This document shows, piece after piece, positions 52,350 to 59,333 of a stretch of DNA of 59,333 nucleotides. Position numbers and translations under genes: made by a program. Origin of the DNA: Acidobacteriota bacterium (GTDB taxonomy: Bacteria > Acidobacteriota > Thermoanaerobaculia > Gp7-AA8); NCBI GenBank assembly GCA_003223645.1, contig QHVT01000004.1, forward strand, positions 1 to 59,333. Direction: 5' to 3'. A model generated the notes under the pieces. That model did not search any database and was not told where the DNA came from. It worked only from the letters and a program-made list of their open reading frames with translations. The stretch's first letter is position 1. Each line of letters starts with the position of its first letter.

Positions 52350-53240
52350 CTACTTCACGTACTTTCCAATCAGCGGTGCGAGATGTTGTTTCGTGGTCTC
52401 CGGAATCACGGCGTGATCGGTGAGGATCGCGAACTGCAGCGCGTTCACGCACGCGCAGTCGCGCTTGCGCGCGGCGATGCGCGGGATCGAGTTGCGCAGG
52501 ATCTTCTGCGCCATCGCGGCGTTCGCGCGCAGGTAGCCGAGGATCTGTTCGATGTCGACGTCGTCGTGGGCGGGATGCCAGCAGTCGTAATCCGTCACGA
52601 GCGCCATCGTCGCGTAGCAGATCTCCGCTTCGCGCGCGAGCCTGGCCTCGGTCAGATTCGTCATGCCGATCACGTCGACGTTCCACGAGCGGTACAGCAG
52701 CGACTCCGCGCGCGTCGAGAACTGCGGCCCTTCCATGTTCACGTAGACGCCGCCCATGTGCGTCGTCGCGCCGGCGTCGCGTCCGACTTCGCCCATCAGA
52801 AACGACACGGATGCGCAGATCGGATCGGCGAACGCGACGTGCGCGACGATGCCGTCACCGAAGAACGTGTCGGGACGATGCCGCGTGCGGTCGATGAACT
52901 GATGCGGAAAGACAATGTCGGTCGGCTTGTAGTCCTCTTTCATCGATCCGACCGCGCTCGCGGAGAGGATCGTGTGCACGCCGAGGAGCTTCATGCCGAA
53001 AATATTCGCGCGGTAGTTCACCTCGGTCGGCGTGAAGCGATGGCCGTGGCCATGACGCGCGAGGAACGCGACGCGCGTGCCCCCTGCTGGAGTATCAATC
53101 TCGCCGATGACGAACGGATCGGACGGATCGCCGAACGGCGTTTTGATTGCGCGCTCTTCGATCACGGTGAGGCCTTCCATCGCGTAAAGGCCGGAGCCCC
53201 CTATGATTCCGATATCGATGCCGATGCCGACGTCAGTCAT
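52350..53240 (-). CDS. mtnP: S-methyl-5'-thioadenosine phosphorylase
   Basis: A 296-aa purine nucleoside phosphorylase of the MTAP type. IGIIGGSGLYAME (9-21), SASAVGSM, FIDRT, NMEGPQFSTRAE and GMTNLTEARLAREAEICYA are signature regions. TDYDC carries the base-binding Asp. It recycles MTA from polyamine or AI-1 synthesis. The start overlaps the upstream oxidoreductase stop by four bases. Confidence 0.92.
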   Translation of the reverse strand: MTDVGIGIDIGIIGGSGLYAMEGLTVIEERAIKTPFGDPSDPFVIGEIDTPAGGTRVAFLARHGHGHRFTPTEVNYRANIFGMKLLGVHTILSASAVGSMKEDYKPTDIVFPHQFIDRTRHRPDTFFGDGIVAHVAFADPICASVSFLMGEVGRDAGATTHMGGVYVNMEGPQFSTRAESLLYRSWNVDVIGMTNLTEARLAREAEICYATMALVTDYDCWHPAHDDVDIEQILGYLRANAAMAQKILRNSIPRIAARKRDCACVNALQFAILTDHAVIPETTKQHLAPLIGKYVK

Positions 53241-54166
53241 ACCTTGAAGTTCCTCACCGATTCATCGATCGCCGCGCGAATGCGCAGCGCCAACTCGACC
53301 GCGGCGAGTCCGTCTTCCCCTGCGACGATCGGGCGCGTGCGAGTTTCGACGCAGTGCGAGAACGAATCGAGCTCCGCACGCAGAGGCTCTTTCTTTTCGA
53401 CGTTGATGCTCGCCGGCTGAATCGCTCCGTTTGCGAGGCGATAGCCCTTCACTTCCTGTTCGTTCGTGTCGACGGAGTAATAGAAGTCGCCGCCGAAGAA
53501 ACGTACCTTTTTCACGCGCTCCTGCGAGACGCGGCTGGCGGTGAGATTTGCCACCGCGCCGTTCGCGAACGCGAGACGCACGTTGGCGATGTCGACTTTG
53601 TCGGTAAGCGCGGCAACGCCGACCGCGCGGATCTCGACGACTTCCTCGTGCAGCAGCGAATGCGCGAGGTTGAGATCGTGAATCATGAGATCGAGCAGCA
53701 CGTCGATATCCAGCGAGCGCGGGACGAAGACGCCCAGGCGCTCGGCTTCGAAGTAGCGGGTACCGCGGACGAGATCGGCAACCGCGGTGATCGCCGGGTT
53801 GTACCGCTCGGAATGACCAACCTGGATGATGCGGCCATGCTTCGCGGCGAGATCGACCAGTCGCTTTGCTTCATCGACCGTCGCCGTCATCGGCTTCTCG
53901 ATCATCACGTCGCATCCCGCGGCGAGGAGCTCCGCCGCGACTTCGCAATGCGATGTCGTGGGCGTGGCGATGACCGCGCATTCAATGTCTTTCGCCAGCG
54001 CGGCGACGGACTCGTAACGCTTCAGTTTGAGGTTGCTCTCGATTGCGGCGGCGTTGGCGTCGCTCGCATCGACGAAGCCCGCGACCTGCACCGACGGCAT
54101 CTCGGTGAGGATGCGCGCGTGATGGCGGCCCAGCGAGCCGGTGCCGACGATTCCCGCTCGAATCAC
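53237..54166 (-). CDS. Gfo/Idh/MocA-family oxidoreductase next to lpxA
   Basis: A 309-aa NAD(P)-dependent dehydrogenase. Rossmann GTGSLGRHH (8-16), IATPTTSH and the EKP motif (MIEKPMTA) with the catalytic Lys. The GTG 54166 start overlaps the lpxA stop (GTGA). Such a gene beside lpxA is GnnA in Acidithiobacillus and Leptospira, where it oxidises UDP-GlcNAc for GlcN3N lipid A, but the partner aminotransferase gnnB is not here. Identity as GnnA is therefore only a possibility. Confidence 0.82.
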   Translation of the reverse strand: MIRAGIVGTGSLGRHHARILTEMPSVQVAGFVDASDANAAAIESNLKLKRYESVAALAKDIECAVIATPTTSHCEVAAELLAAGCDVMIEKPMTATVDEAKRLVDLAAKHGRIIQVGHSERYNPAITAVADLVRGTRYFEAERLGVFVPRSLDIDVLLDLMIHDLNLAHSLLHEEVVEIRAVGVAALTDKVDIANVRLAFANGAVANLTASRVSQERVKKVRFFGGDFYYSVDTNEQEVKGYRLANGAIQPASINVEKKEPLRAELDSFSHCVETRTRPIVAGEDGLAAVELALRIRAAIDESVRNFKV

Positions 54167-54945
54167 CGAATCACACCCCGCTTCGACGCCCGCACGAACT
54201 CCGCGAAGTACTTCGCTTCCGGAAATTGTCCGAGCTCCTCTTCGATGCGCGCGAGCGCGTCGGCCGCTCTCAGCTTCGAGCGAACGAGAATGCGATACGC
54301 GCGCTGCAGCGCCTCGATCGTCTCTTTCGAGAGTCCTTTTCGCTCGAGACCGATCGTGTTGATGCCGTACGTTTTCGCGGGGCGGTTGCCGACGGTTTTC
54401 ACGAACGGCAGCACGTCCTGCGTGCAAATCGAGCCGCCGCCGATGAATGCGTGATCGCCGACGTGACAGAACTGATGCACGGCCGAGAACGCGCCGATGG
54501 TCGCGAAGTCGCCAACGTCGACATGTCCGGCGAGCGTGGCGCTGTTCGCGAAGACGGTGCCCGAGCCGACGTGGCAGTCGTGTGCGACGTGCGAGTAGGC
54601 CATGAAGAAATTGTTCGAGCCGATCGTCGTGATACCGCCGCCGCCGCTGGTGCCGCGGTTGATGGTGACGAACTCGCGGAAGAGATTATCGTCGCCGATG
54701 CGCAGCTCGGTCTTCTCAGCCTTGAACTTCAAGTCCTGCGGATCGGTGCCGATCGAGCATTGGCCGACGAAGCGATTGCGCGCGCCAATCGTGGCCGGAC
54801 CTTCGATGCGCGCGTGAGGACCGATCACCGTTCCCGCGCCGATCGTGACGTTCGCGCCGATGACGGCGTACGGTCCGACGACGACGTCGGGCGCGAGGAC
54901 CGCGTCGGGACTGATGATCGCGGTTTCTTTGATGTCGATCGCCAT
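54163..54945 (-). CDS. lpxA: acyl-ACP--UDP-N-acetylglucosamine O-acyltransferase
   Basis: A 260-aa left-handed beta-helix enzyme, the first step of lipid A synthesis. Hexapeptide repeats span about 10-185, with the catalytic His in YSHVAHDCHVG. IGTDPQDLKFK and the GLERKGLSKE C-terminal region are typical. The start ATG overlaps the fabZ TAA by one base. Confidence 0.97.
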   Translation of the reverse strand: MAIDIKETAIISPDAVLAPDVVVGPYAVIGANVTIGAGTVIGPHARIEGPATIGARNRFVGQCSIGTDPQDLKFKAEKTELRIGDDNLFREFVTINRGTSGGGGITTIGSNNFFMAYSHVAHDCHVGSGTVFANSATLAGHVDVGDFATIGAFSAVHQFCHVGDHAFIGGGSICTQDVLPFVKTVGNRPAKTYGINTIGLERKGLSKETIEALQRAYRILVRSKLRAADALARIEEELGQFPEAKYFAEFVRASKRGVIR

Positions 54946-55376
54946 TACGGACGGTCCACCATCACGCTGAGCAGCTCCGCTTCCGCGACGATCACGTCGC
55001 CGACTCTCGCGACGCCTTTCACCTTCACGGTGTTCGCGCGGCGCTGCAGCACTTCGCATTCGAGGATCAGCTGATCGCCGGGAATGACCGGCTTGCGGAA
55101 GCGCGCCTTGTCGACGCCGCCGAAGAGGAAGAGTTTCTTGTCGCGGTCTTCGATGTCGCGGAGGAACAGCACTGCCGCGCACTGCGCCATGGCCTCGACG
55201 ATCAGCACGCCCGGCATCACCGGCGCGCCGGGAAAGTGTCCCTGGAAAAACTGTTCGTTCGCCGATACGTTCTTGATGCCGGTGATCTTCTTCTCTTCGA
55301 TCTCGAGAATGCGATCGACGAGCAGCATCGGGTAGCGATGCGGCAGCAGTTTCATGATCTCGTTGATGTTCATCAT
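54945..55376 (-). CDS. fabZ: 3-hydroxyacyl-ACP dehydratase
   Basis: A 143-aa hot-dog-fold dehydratase. LLPHRYPMLLVDRI (10-23), the active-site GHFPGAPVMPGVLIVEAMAQ (with His and Glu) and the KARFRKPVIPGDQL segment are intact. It lies two bases after lpxD. Confidence 0.97.
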   Translation of the reverse strand: MMNINEIMKLLPHRYPMLLVDRILEIEEKKITGIKNVSANEQFFQGHFPGAPVMPGVLIVEAMAQCAAVLFLRDIEDRDKKLFLFGGVDKARFRKPVIPGDQLILECEVLQRRANTVKVKGVARVGDVIVAEAELLSVMVDRP

Positions 55377-55378
55377 GT

Positions 55379-56356
55379 TCAGCCCGTCTTCTTCCCCAGC
55401 CTCCGCAGCGCCGCTTCGCGCCGCGCGAACTCGCGGAACGGAACGGCGGGGATGCCCATGACTTTCGTGCCGTCGGGAACGTCTTCCAGCACGGCGCTCT
55501 TCGCCGCGACCTGCACGCGGTTGCCGATTTTCAGATGTCCGGAAAATCCCGACTGCCCCGCGACGGCGACGTAGTCGCCGAGCTCCGTCGAGCCGGCGAT
55601 ACCGACCTGCGCGACGATAAAGCAGTGCTTGCCGATCTTCACGTTGTGCCCGATCTGCACGAGGTTGTCGATCTTCGTTCCTTCGCCGATGACCGTTTCA
55701 CCCAATGCCGCGCGATCGATAGTCGAGTTCGCGCCGATCTCGACGTCGTCTTCGATGCGCACGATTCCGATCTGCGGAATCTTGTGATGCCGCCCGCCTT
55801 CGGTCGCGAATCCGTAGCCGTCGGAGCCGATGACGACGCCGCTCTGGATGATGCAGCGGCGCCCGATCCTGCAGCCGTAGTAGATCGAGACTTGCGGGTA
55901 GAGGATGCAGTCGTCGCCGATCGTGACGCCGTTCTCGATGGTGACGTTCGGGAAGACGACGACGTTGTTGCCGATGACGACCTGCTCGCCGATCGACGTG
56001 AACGCGCCGACGGCGACGTTGCGTCCGAGGCGCGCGGAGGAGGCGATCGATGCGTGCGGAGAAATGCCGCGCGGCATCGGCTTCTGATCGAAGTAGCGCG
56101 CGACGATGCGCGCCATCGCGAAGTACGGATTGTCGACGCGGATCCAGCGCGGCGACTCGATCGCGAGATCGTTGCCGACCAGCACCGCCGTCGCGCCCGT
56201 CGACGCGAGCTCGGCGACGTACTTCGGATTCGCGAGAAAGCTGATCTGCCCGTCCGTCGCATCCGCAAGCGAAGCGACGCCGGTGATCGTGCCGTCCGGA
56301 CCGTCGTAGCGGCCGGAGACATAGCTCACGATTTCTGACAGAGGGACGGCAGGCAC
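55379..56356 (-). CDS. lpxD: UDP-3-O-acylglucosamine N-acyltransferase
   Basis: A 325-aa third-step lipid A acyltransferase. The uridine-binding N-terminal domain has [10 protein letters not shown]. The beta-helix includes [11 protein letters not shown] and the catalytic His region [14 protein letters not shown]. The start is GTG 56356; an AT-rich TATAAAAT lies eleven bases upstream, and no ribosome-binding site is seen. First gene after the skp terminator. Confidence 0.95.
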   Translation of the reverse strand: MPAVPLSEIVSYVSGRYDGPDGTITGVASLADATDGQISFLANPKYVAELASTGATAVLVGNDLAIESPRWIRVDNPYFAMARIVARYFDQKPMPRGISPHASIASSARLGRNVAVGAFTSIGEQVVIGNNVVVFPNVTIENGVTIGDDCILYPQVSIYYGCRIGRRCIIQSGVVIGSDGYGFATEGGRHHKIPQIGIVRIEDDVEIGANSTIDRAALGETVIGEGTKIDNLVQIGHNVKIGKHCFIVAQVGIAGSTELGDYVAVAGQSGFSGHLKIGNRVQVAAKSAVLEDVPDGTKVMGIPAVPFREFARREAALRRLGKKTG

Positions 56357-56373
56357 GGCGGGCGGATTTTATA

Positions 56374-56431
56374 TGAACGCAGAACGCAGAGCTTTTCTGA
56401 CTCTTCGTTCTGCGTTCTGCGTTCTGCGTTC
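56374..56431. repeat. mirrored tandem-repeat hairpin (GAACGCA unit)
   Basis: TGAACGCAGAACGCAGAG is answered by TCGTTCTGCGTTCTGCGTTCTGCGTTCA. Same heptamer as 12651-12753. It sits between the skp terminator and lpxD. Confidence 0.88.
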
Positions 56432-56433
56432 AA

Positions 56434-56461
56434 CAAAAAAGCCTCCCGTGCGGGAGGCTTT
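56434..56461 (-). terminator. rho-independent terminator after skp
   Basis: AAGCCTCCCG-CA-CGGGAGGCTT followed by TTTTT on the minus strand, 28 nt after the skp stop. Confidence 0.85.
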
Positions 56462-56488
56462 CGGTAGAAGCGCGCGAGCGCAGAAGCG

Positions 56489-57040
56489 TTACGGCTTCTT
56501 CGCCGCCGCGGCCGCGGGCGCGGCTCCGGGGTTGGCTTCGTTGAATTTCTTGATGACGGTGTCGGTGATGTCGATCGCGTCGGACGCGTAGACGAGGCCG
56601 GACTCGAACTTGTTGAAGATCGCGGCGATGCCCATCTCCTTGCCGATCGCGTCGATGACGGGCTTGATCTTCACTTCGAGCGCCTGCAGTTCGCGGTCGC
56701 GCGCCTCGCCGATCTCACGGTCGGCGTCCTGCGCGTAGCGCTGCATCGCGATCTTCTTCTCGTTGAGCTGCTTCTGCATGTCCGCGAGCTTGTCTTCGCT
56801 CAGCGAGATCTTCTTGGTGTTGATGTCGGTGTCGAGCTTGCGAATCTCGTCGTCCATCGTCTTCGCCTTCTCGACCCGGTCGTCCTGCATCTTCTTGAGC
56901 TTGTCGTACGCCGCCTTGCCGGACGTCGACTGAGTCAGGACTTTCTGCACGTCGATCACAGCCACACGTGCGGGCGTGTTCTGCGCGAACACCGGCGCCG
57001 CCAGGGCCGCCACAGCAATCAAAACCAGCAACTTCTTCAT
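56489..57040 (-). CDS. skp: periplasmic chaperone Skp/OmpH
   Basis: A 183-aa secreted chaperone that carries outer-membrane proteins to BamA. Signal peptide MKKLLVLIAVAALAAPVFAQ, then VAVIDVQKVL and a long charged coiled coil (about 45-130), then a body strand and an Ala/Pro/Lys-rich tail. GGAG precedes ATG 57040. It is directly downstream of bamA, as usual. Confidence 0.93.
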   Translation of the reverse strand: MKKLLVLIAVAALAAPVFAQNTPARVAVIDVQKVLTQSTSGKAAYDKLKKMQDDRVEKAKTMDDEIRKLDTDINTKKISLSEDKLADMQKQLNEKKIAMQRYAQDADREIGEARDRELQALEVKIKPVIDAIGKEMGIAAIFNKFESGLVYASDAIDITDTVIKKFNEANPGAAPAAAAAKKP

Positions 57041-57105
57041 GGGAGTCTCCTTCGTGTGTTGCGTCAGGACCTCTCTCGACGCAACCGCTCTTAATCCAAG
57101 GTCGA

Positions 57106-59333
57106 TCAGAACGTATTCCCGATCGTGAACTGGAACGACTCGAATTTGTCGAAAGTCTTGTCGTCCGGCTCCGGCCGTGGGTTGAACGCGTAGATGAACC
57201 GCAGCGGGAACTGGAAAACCGGGAGGAAAATGCGCAGCTCGGCTCCGAAGGTGTAACGCAGTTTCCCGAAGTCGAACGGCTCGTGATAGCCGTACGCGCG
57301 GCCCGCGTCCGCCCACAGAACCAGGCGCAGCGGATCGTTCACGCGGTAGATGTATTCGCCGTTGTACACGTGGTACTTGTAGCCGCCGCGCGGACGCGGC
57401 ACGCCGCCGAACGTCTCGTACGGTCCGAGCGTTCCATACTGGAAGCCGCGCACCGAGAACTCGCCGCCGACGATGAAGCGATCGGAGTCCTGCACGCAAA
57501 GCTCGGTGACGTCCTTCGTCAGCTCTTCGTAGGTGTACGCGCAGTTGTCGCGGAAGGGCTTGATGTAGCCGCCCTCGACGTTGAAGCTGAGCGACGTGCG
57601 GCGCGACATTTTGATCATGCGCGTGATGCCGAGCGTCGGCTTGAGCATCTCGACCGTTCCGCCGAGCGGACCGCCGGCGTAGGCCATCGAGAATGTGAAG
57701 CGCGAGCCGCGCGTCGGATCGTACGGATGATCGCGCGAGTCGTAGCGATAGGACGGGATGATCGTCGACGTCGTGAAGTCGAGGATCTGCGCGATGCCGA
57801 TCGGGATGTTGCCGTTCGCATCGGGGATTTCGTTGACGTCGTAGCGATAGTGCGACTTGTCGTAGCCGTACACCATCGAGAGGCTGTCGAAGCGATGGAG
57901 GCGATAGCCGTAGGCGAGCGTTCCGCCCTTCGCGGTGCGCTCGTAGCCGAAGGAGCGCGGCGGCGTCTGCTGAGTGTTGTACAGCGAGATGCCGAGGCTG
58001 TTCGGCGTGTCCATGAACCACGGATCGGCGTAGGAGATCGAGAAGAAGTTCGTGCGGCGTCCGCGCTGATAGCTGAGGCCCAGGTTCTCGCCTTCGCCAA
58101 GGAAGTTGCGCGTCGCAAACTGCGCCTGCACGAAGAAGCCGCCGCCCTCGGAGTAACCGCCGCCGAACTGGATGTCGTTCTTCCCTTCCTCTTGACCTTT
58201 GACGAGGATGTCGACGGTCTTCGAGTCGGGATTCACGCGGAAGTCGGGGTTGTCCGTGACCTTGAAGTATCCGAGCTGGCCGAGCTTGTAGAGGCTCTGC
58301 TTGAACACTTCCATGTTCATGATCTGACCTTCCTCGAGGAAGATCTCGCGGCGCAGCACTTTGTCTTTCGTCGTGGTGTTGCCTTCGAACTCGAGACGTC
58401 CGAGGCGGAACTGATCGCCTTCGAAGACGTGCATGCGGACGTCGACGACGTTGCCCGGCTTGATCACGTATTCGGGATCGACGTATGCGTAGATGTAGCC
58501 GCGGATGCGGTACGCCTCGCCGAACGCATCGACGCGCGCCTGGATCGGCTTGCGGCGCAGCGTCTCCCCTTTCTTCAAAGGCCAGTCGCCGATGATCTGC
58601 TGATCGGTGAAGACCTTGTTGCCCGAAACGGTGACTTCACCGAACGTGTGGATCTCGCCTTCCTTGACCGGAATCGTGATCTTCACGCGCGGCTTTTTCT
58701 TGCCGATGGTGGTGATCTGCGGATCGCCGAACGCGACGGCCTGATAGCCGTGGTCCTGGTAGAAGTTCTTCACGTGCTCGAGGTCTTCGTCGAGCTTCGA
58801 GGGAATGTAGAGGTTCTTCTTGCGCAGCCAGGTGATGATGTTGTTCTTCTTGACGTTCTTCATCTCCGAGCGCAGACGGCGGTCGGAGAAGTGCGCGTTG
58901 CCCACGAAGTCGATGCCGGCGACTTTCGCCTTGATGCCTTCGTTGATGATGAAGACGATCTTCTTCTCGCCCGGCTCGAGCATGTCTTCGGTGATGGCGT
59001 CGACCTGCACGCCTTCGAAGCCGCCCTCGGTGTACGCGCGCTTGATCGTTTCCGCGGCGCGCTTCACGAGCGTCTGCTCGATCGTGTTGCCGACGTGCAC
59101 GTCGATCTTCTCGCGCTCGAGCGCCTCGGTGACCTTCTGATTGTTCAGTTCCTTGTTGCCGCGGAACTCGACGGCGCCGATGCGCGGACGCTCTTTCACC
59201 GTCACGCGAATGACGACGCCCTTTTCGCCGCGATCCGCTTCGACGCGGATGTCATCGAAGAGACCGGTTTGCCAGAGGTTCGAGAAATTGCGCCGGATGA
59301 CCTCGGGCTGATACGCCTCGCCGGGAACGACGC
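57106..59333 (-). CDS. bamA: outer membrane protein assembly factor BamA (5' end beyond window)
   Basis: At least 742 codons of the Omp85 insertase; the frame stays open to position 59331, so the signal peptide and first POTRA domain lie outside. Several POTRA units are visible (GAVEFRGNKELNNQKV, AGIDFVGNAHFSDRRL, GEVTVSGNKVFTDQQI, LGRLEFEGNTTTKDKV). The barrel has the lid motif EFSVRGFQYGTLGPYE and ends in FQFTIGNTF with the terminal Phe typical of barrels. Upstream of skp and the Lpx genes. Confidence 0.95.
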   Translation of the reverse strand, partial: VVPGEAYQPEVIRRNFSNLWQTGLFDDIRVEADRGEKGVVIRVTVKERPRIGAVEFRGNKELNNQKVTEALEREKIDVHVGNTIEQTLVKRAAETIKRAYTEGGFEGVQVDAITEDMLEPGEKKIVFIINEGIKAKVAGIDFVGNAHFSDRRLRSEMKNVKKNNIITWLRKKNLYIPSKLDEDLEHVKNFYQDHGYQAVAFGDPQITTIGKKKPRVKITIPVKEGEIHTFGEVTVSGNKVFTDQQIIGDWPLKKGETLRRKPIQARVDAFGEAYRIRGYIYAYVDPEYVIKPGNVVDVRMHVFEGDQFRLGRLEFEGNTTTKDKVLRREIFLEEGQIMNMEVFKQSLYKLGQLGYFKVTDNPDFRVNPDSKTVDILVKGQEEGKNDIQFGGGYSEGGGFFVQAQFATRNFLGEGENLGLSYQRGRRTNFFSISYADPWFMDTPNSLGISLYNTQQTPPRSFGYERTAKGGTLAYGYRLHRFDSLSMVYGYDKSHYRYDVNEIPDANGNIPIGIAQILDFTTSTIIPSYRYDSRDHPYDPTRGSRFTFSMAYAGGPLGGTVEMLKPTLGITRMIKMSRRTSLSFNVEGGYIKPFRDNCAYTYEELTKDVTELCVQDSDRFIVGGEFSVRGFQYGTLGPYETFGGVPRPRGGYKYHVYNGEYIYRVNDPLRLVLWADAGRAYGYHEPFDFGKLRYTFGAELRIFLPVFQFPLRFIYAFNPRPEPDDKTFDKFESFQFTIGNTF

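Overview
This window looks like a chromosomal segment of a GC-rich, diderm (LPS-bearing) bacterium. It carries a BamA/Skp/LpxD/FabZ/LpxA outer-membrane block, ECF and sigma-54 regulators and many REP-like palindromes. The gene order and repeat load suggest an Acidobacteriota-like lineage, but no rRNA is present and this placement is inference.

Layout. 1-2.7 kb is a decayed mobile region: the 5' end of a group II intron running off the left edge, a 22-bp inverted repeat, one AT-richer single-pass membrane gene, a frameshifted gene, a nine-copy 41-bp tandem array and what looks like the first 20 residues of an integron-type integrase. 2.7-3.7 kb is an aldo/keto reductase flanked by two related hairpins. 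3.7-16.8 kb (all minus) is the transcription/translation block, read as tRNA-Thr(UGU), tRNA-Tyr, tRNA-Gly, tRNA-Thr(GGU), rpmG, tRNA-Trp, secE, nusG, rplK, rplA, rplJ, rplL, rpoB, a 61-aa CxxC protein, rpoC. RpoB has an unusual four-CxC/CxxC insertion near its N terminus. 16.95-17.54 kb is a 21-bp palindromic array. 17.5-26.1 kb (minus) holds rplM-rpsI, rpsB-tsf, pyrH-frr and ispD-ispF-gltX-pyrD-rlmB.

26.2-38.4 kb is mixed: folD-coaE, two Thr-rich lipoproteins, an alpha/beta hydrolase, a RdgB-like NTPase, an ECF sigma/anti-sigma pair, a DjlA-like J-domain protein, DUF1802, a PTPS/QueD homologue, a zinc-ribbon Arg-rich protein, an NtrC-class regulator followed by DUF192 and rhomboid-like membrane proteins, and a secreted glycoside-hydrolase-like protein. 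38.4-43.0 kb is a two-gene unit of a large Eco57I/PglX-like adenine methyltransferase and an overlapping SNF2-type helicase, a candidate defence system. 43.0-51.3 kb has a membrane phosphatase-like protein, a ComEA-like secreted HhH protein, a ClpX-like ATPase lacking the zinc domain, nadK, a lytic transglycosylase, an amidohydrolase and a nucleotidyltransferase. 51.3-59.3 kb (minus) is bamA (cut by the right edge), skp, lpxD, fabZ, lpxA, a Gfo/Idh oxidoreductase, an MTAP-type phosphorylase and a PfkB kinase.

The most unusual theme is repeat-based. Several families of short perfect palindromes sit between genes and also, in frame, inside pyrD (twice), the methyltransferase and the Arg-rich protein. 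A separate class of about ten intergenic hairpins has both arms built from tandem 7-9-mers of unrelated sequence. The window also has two long tandem arrays with self-complementary units.
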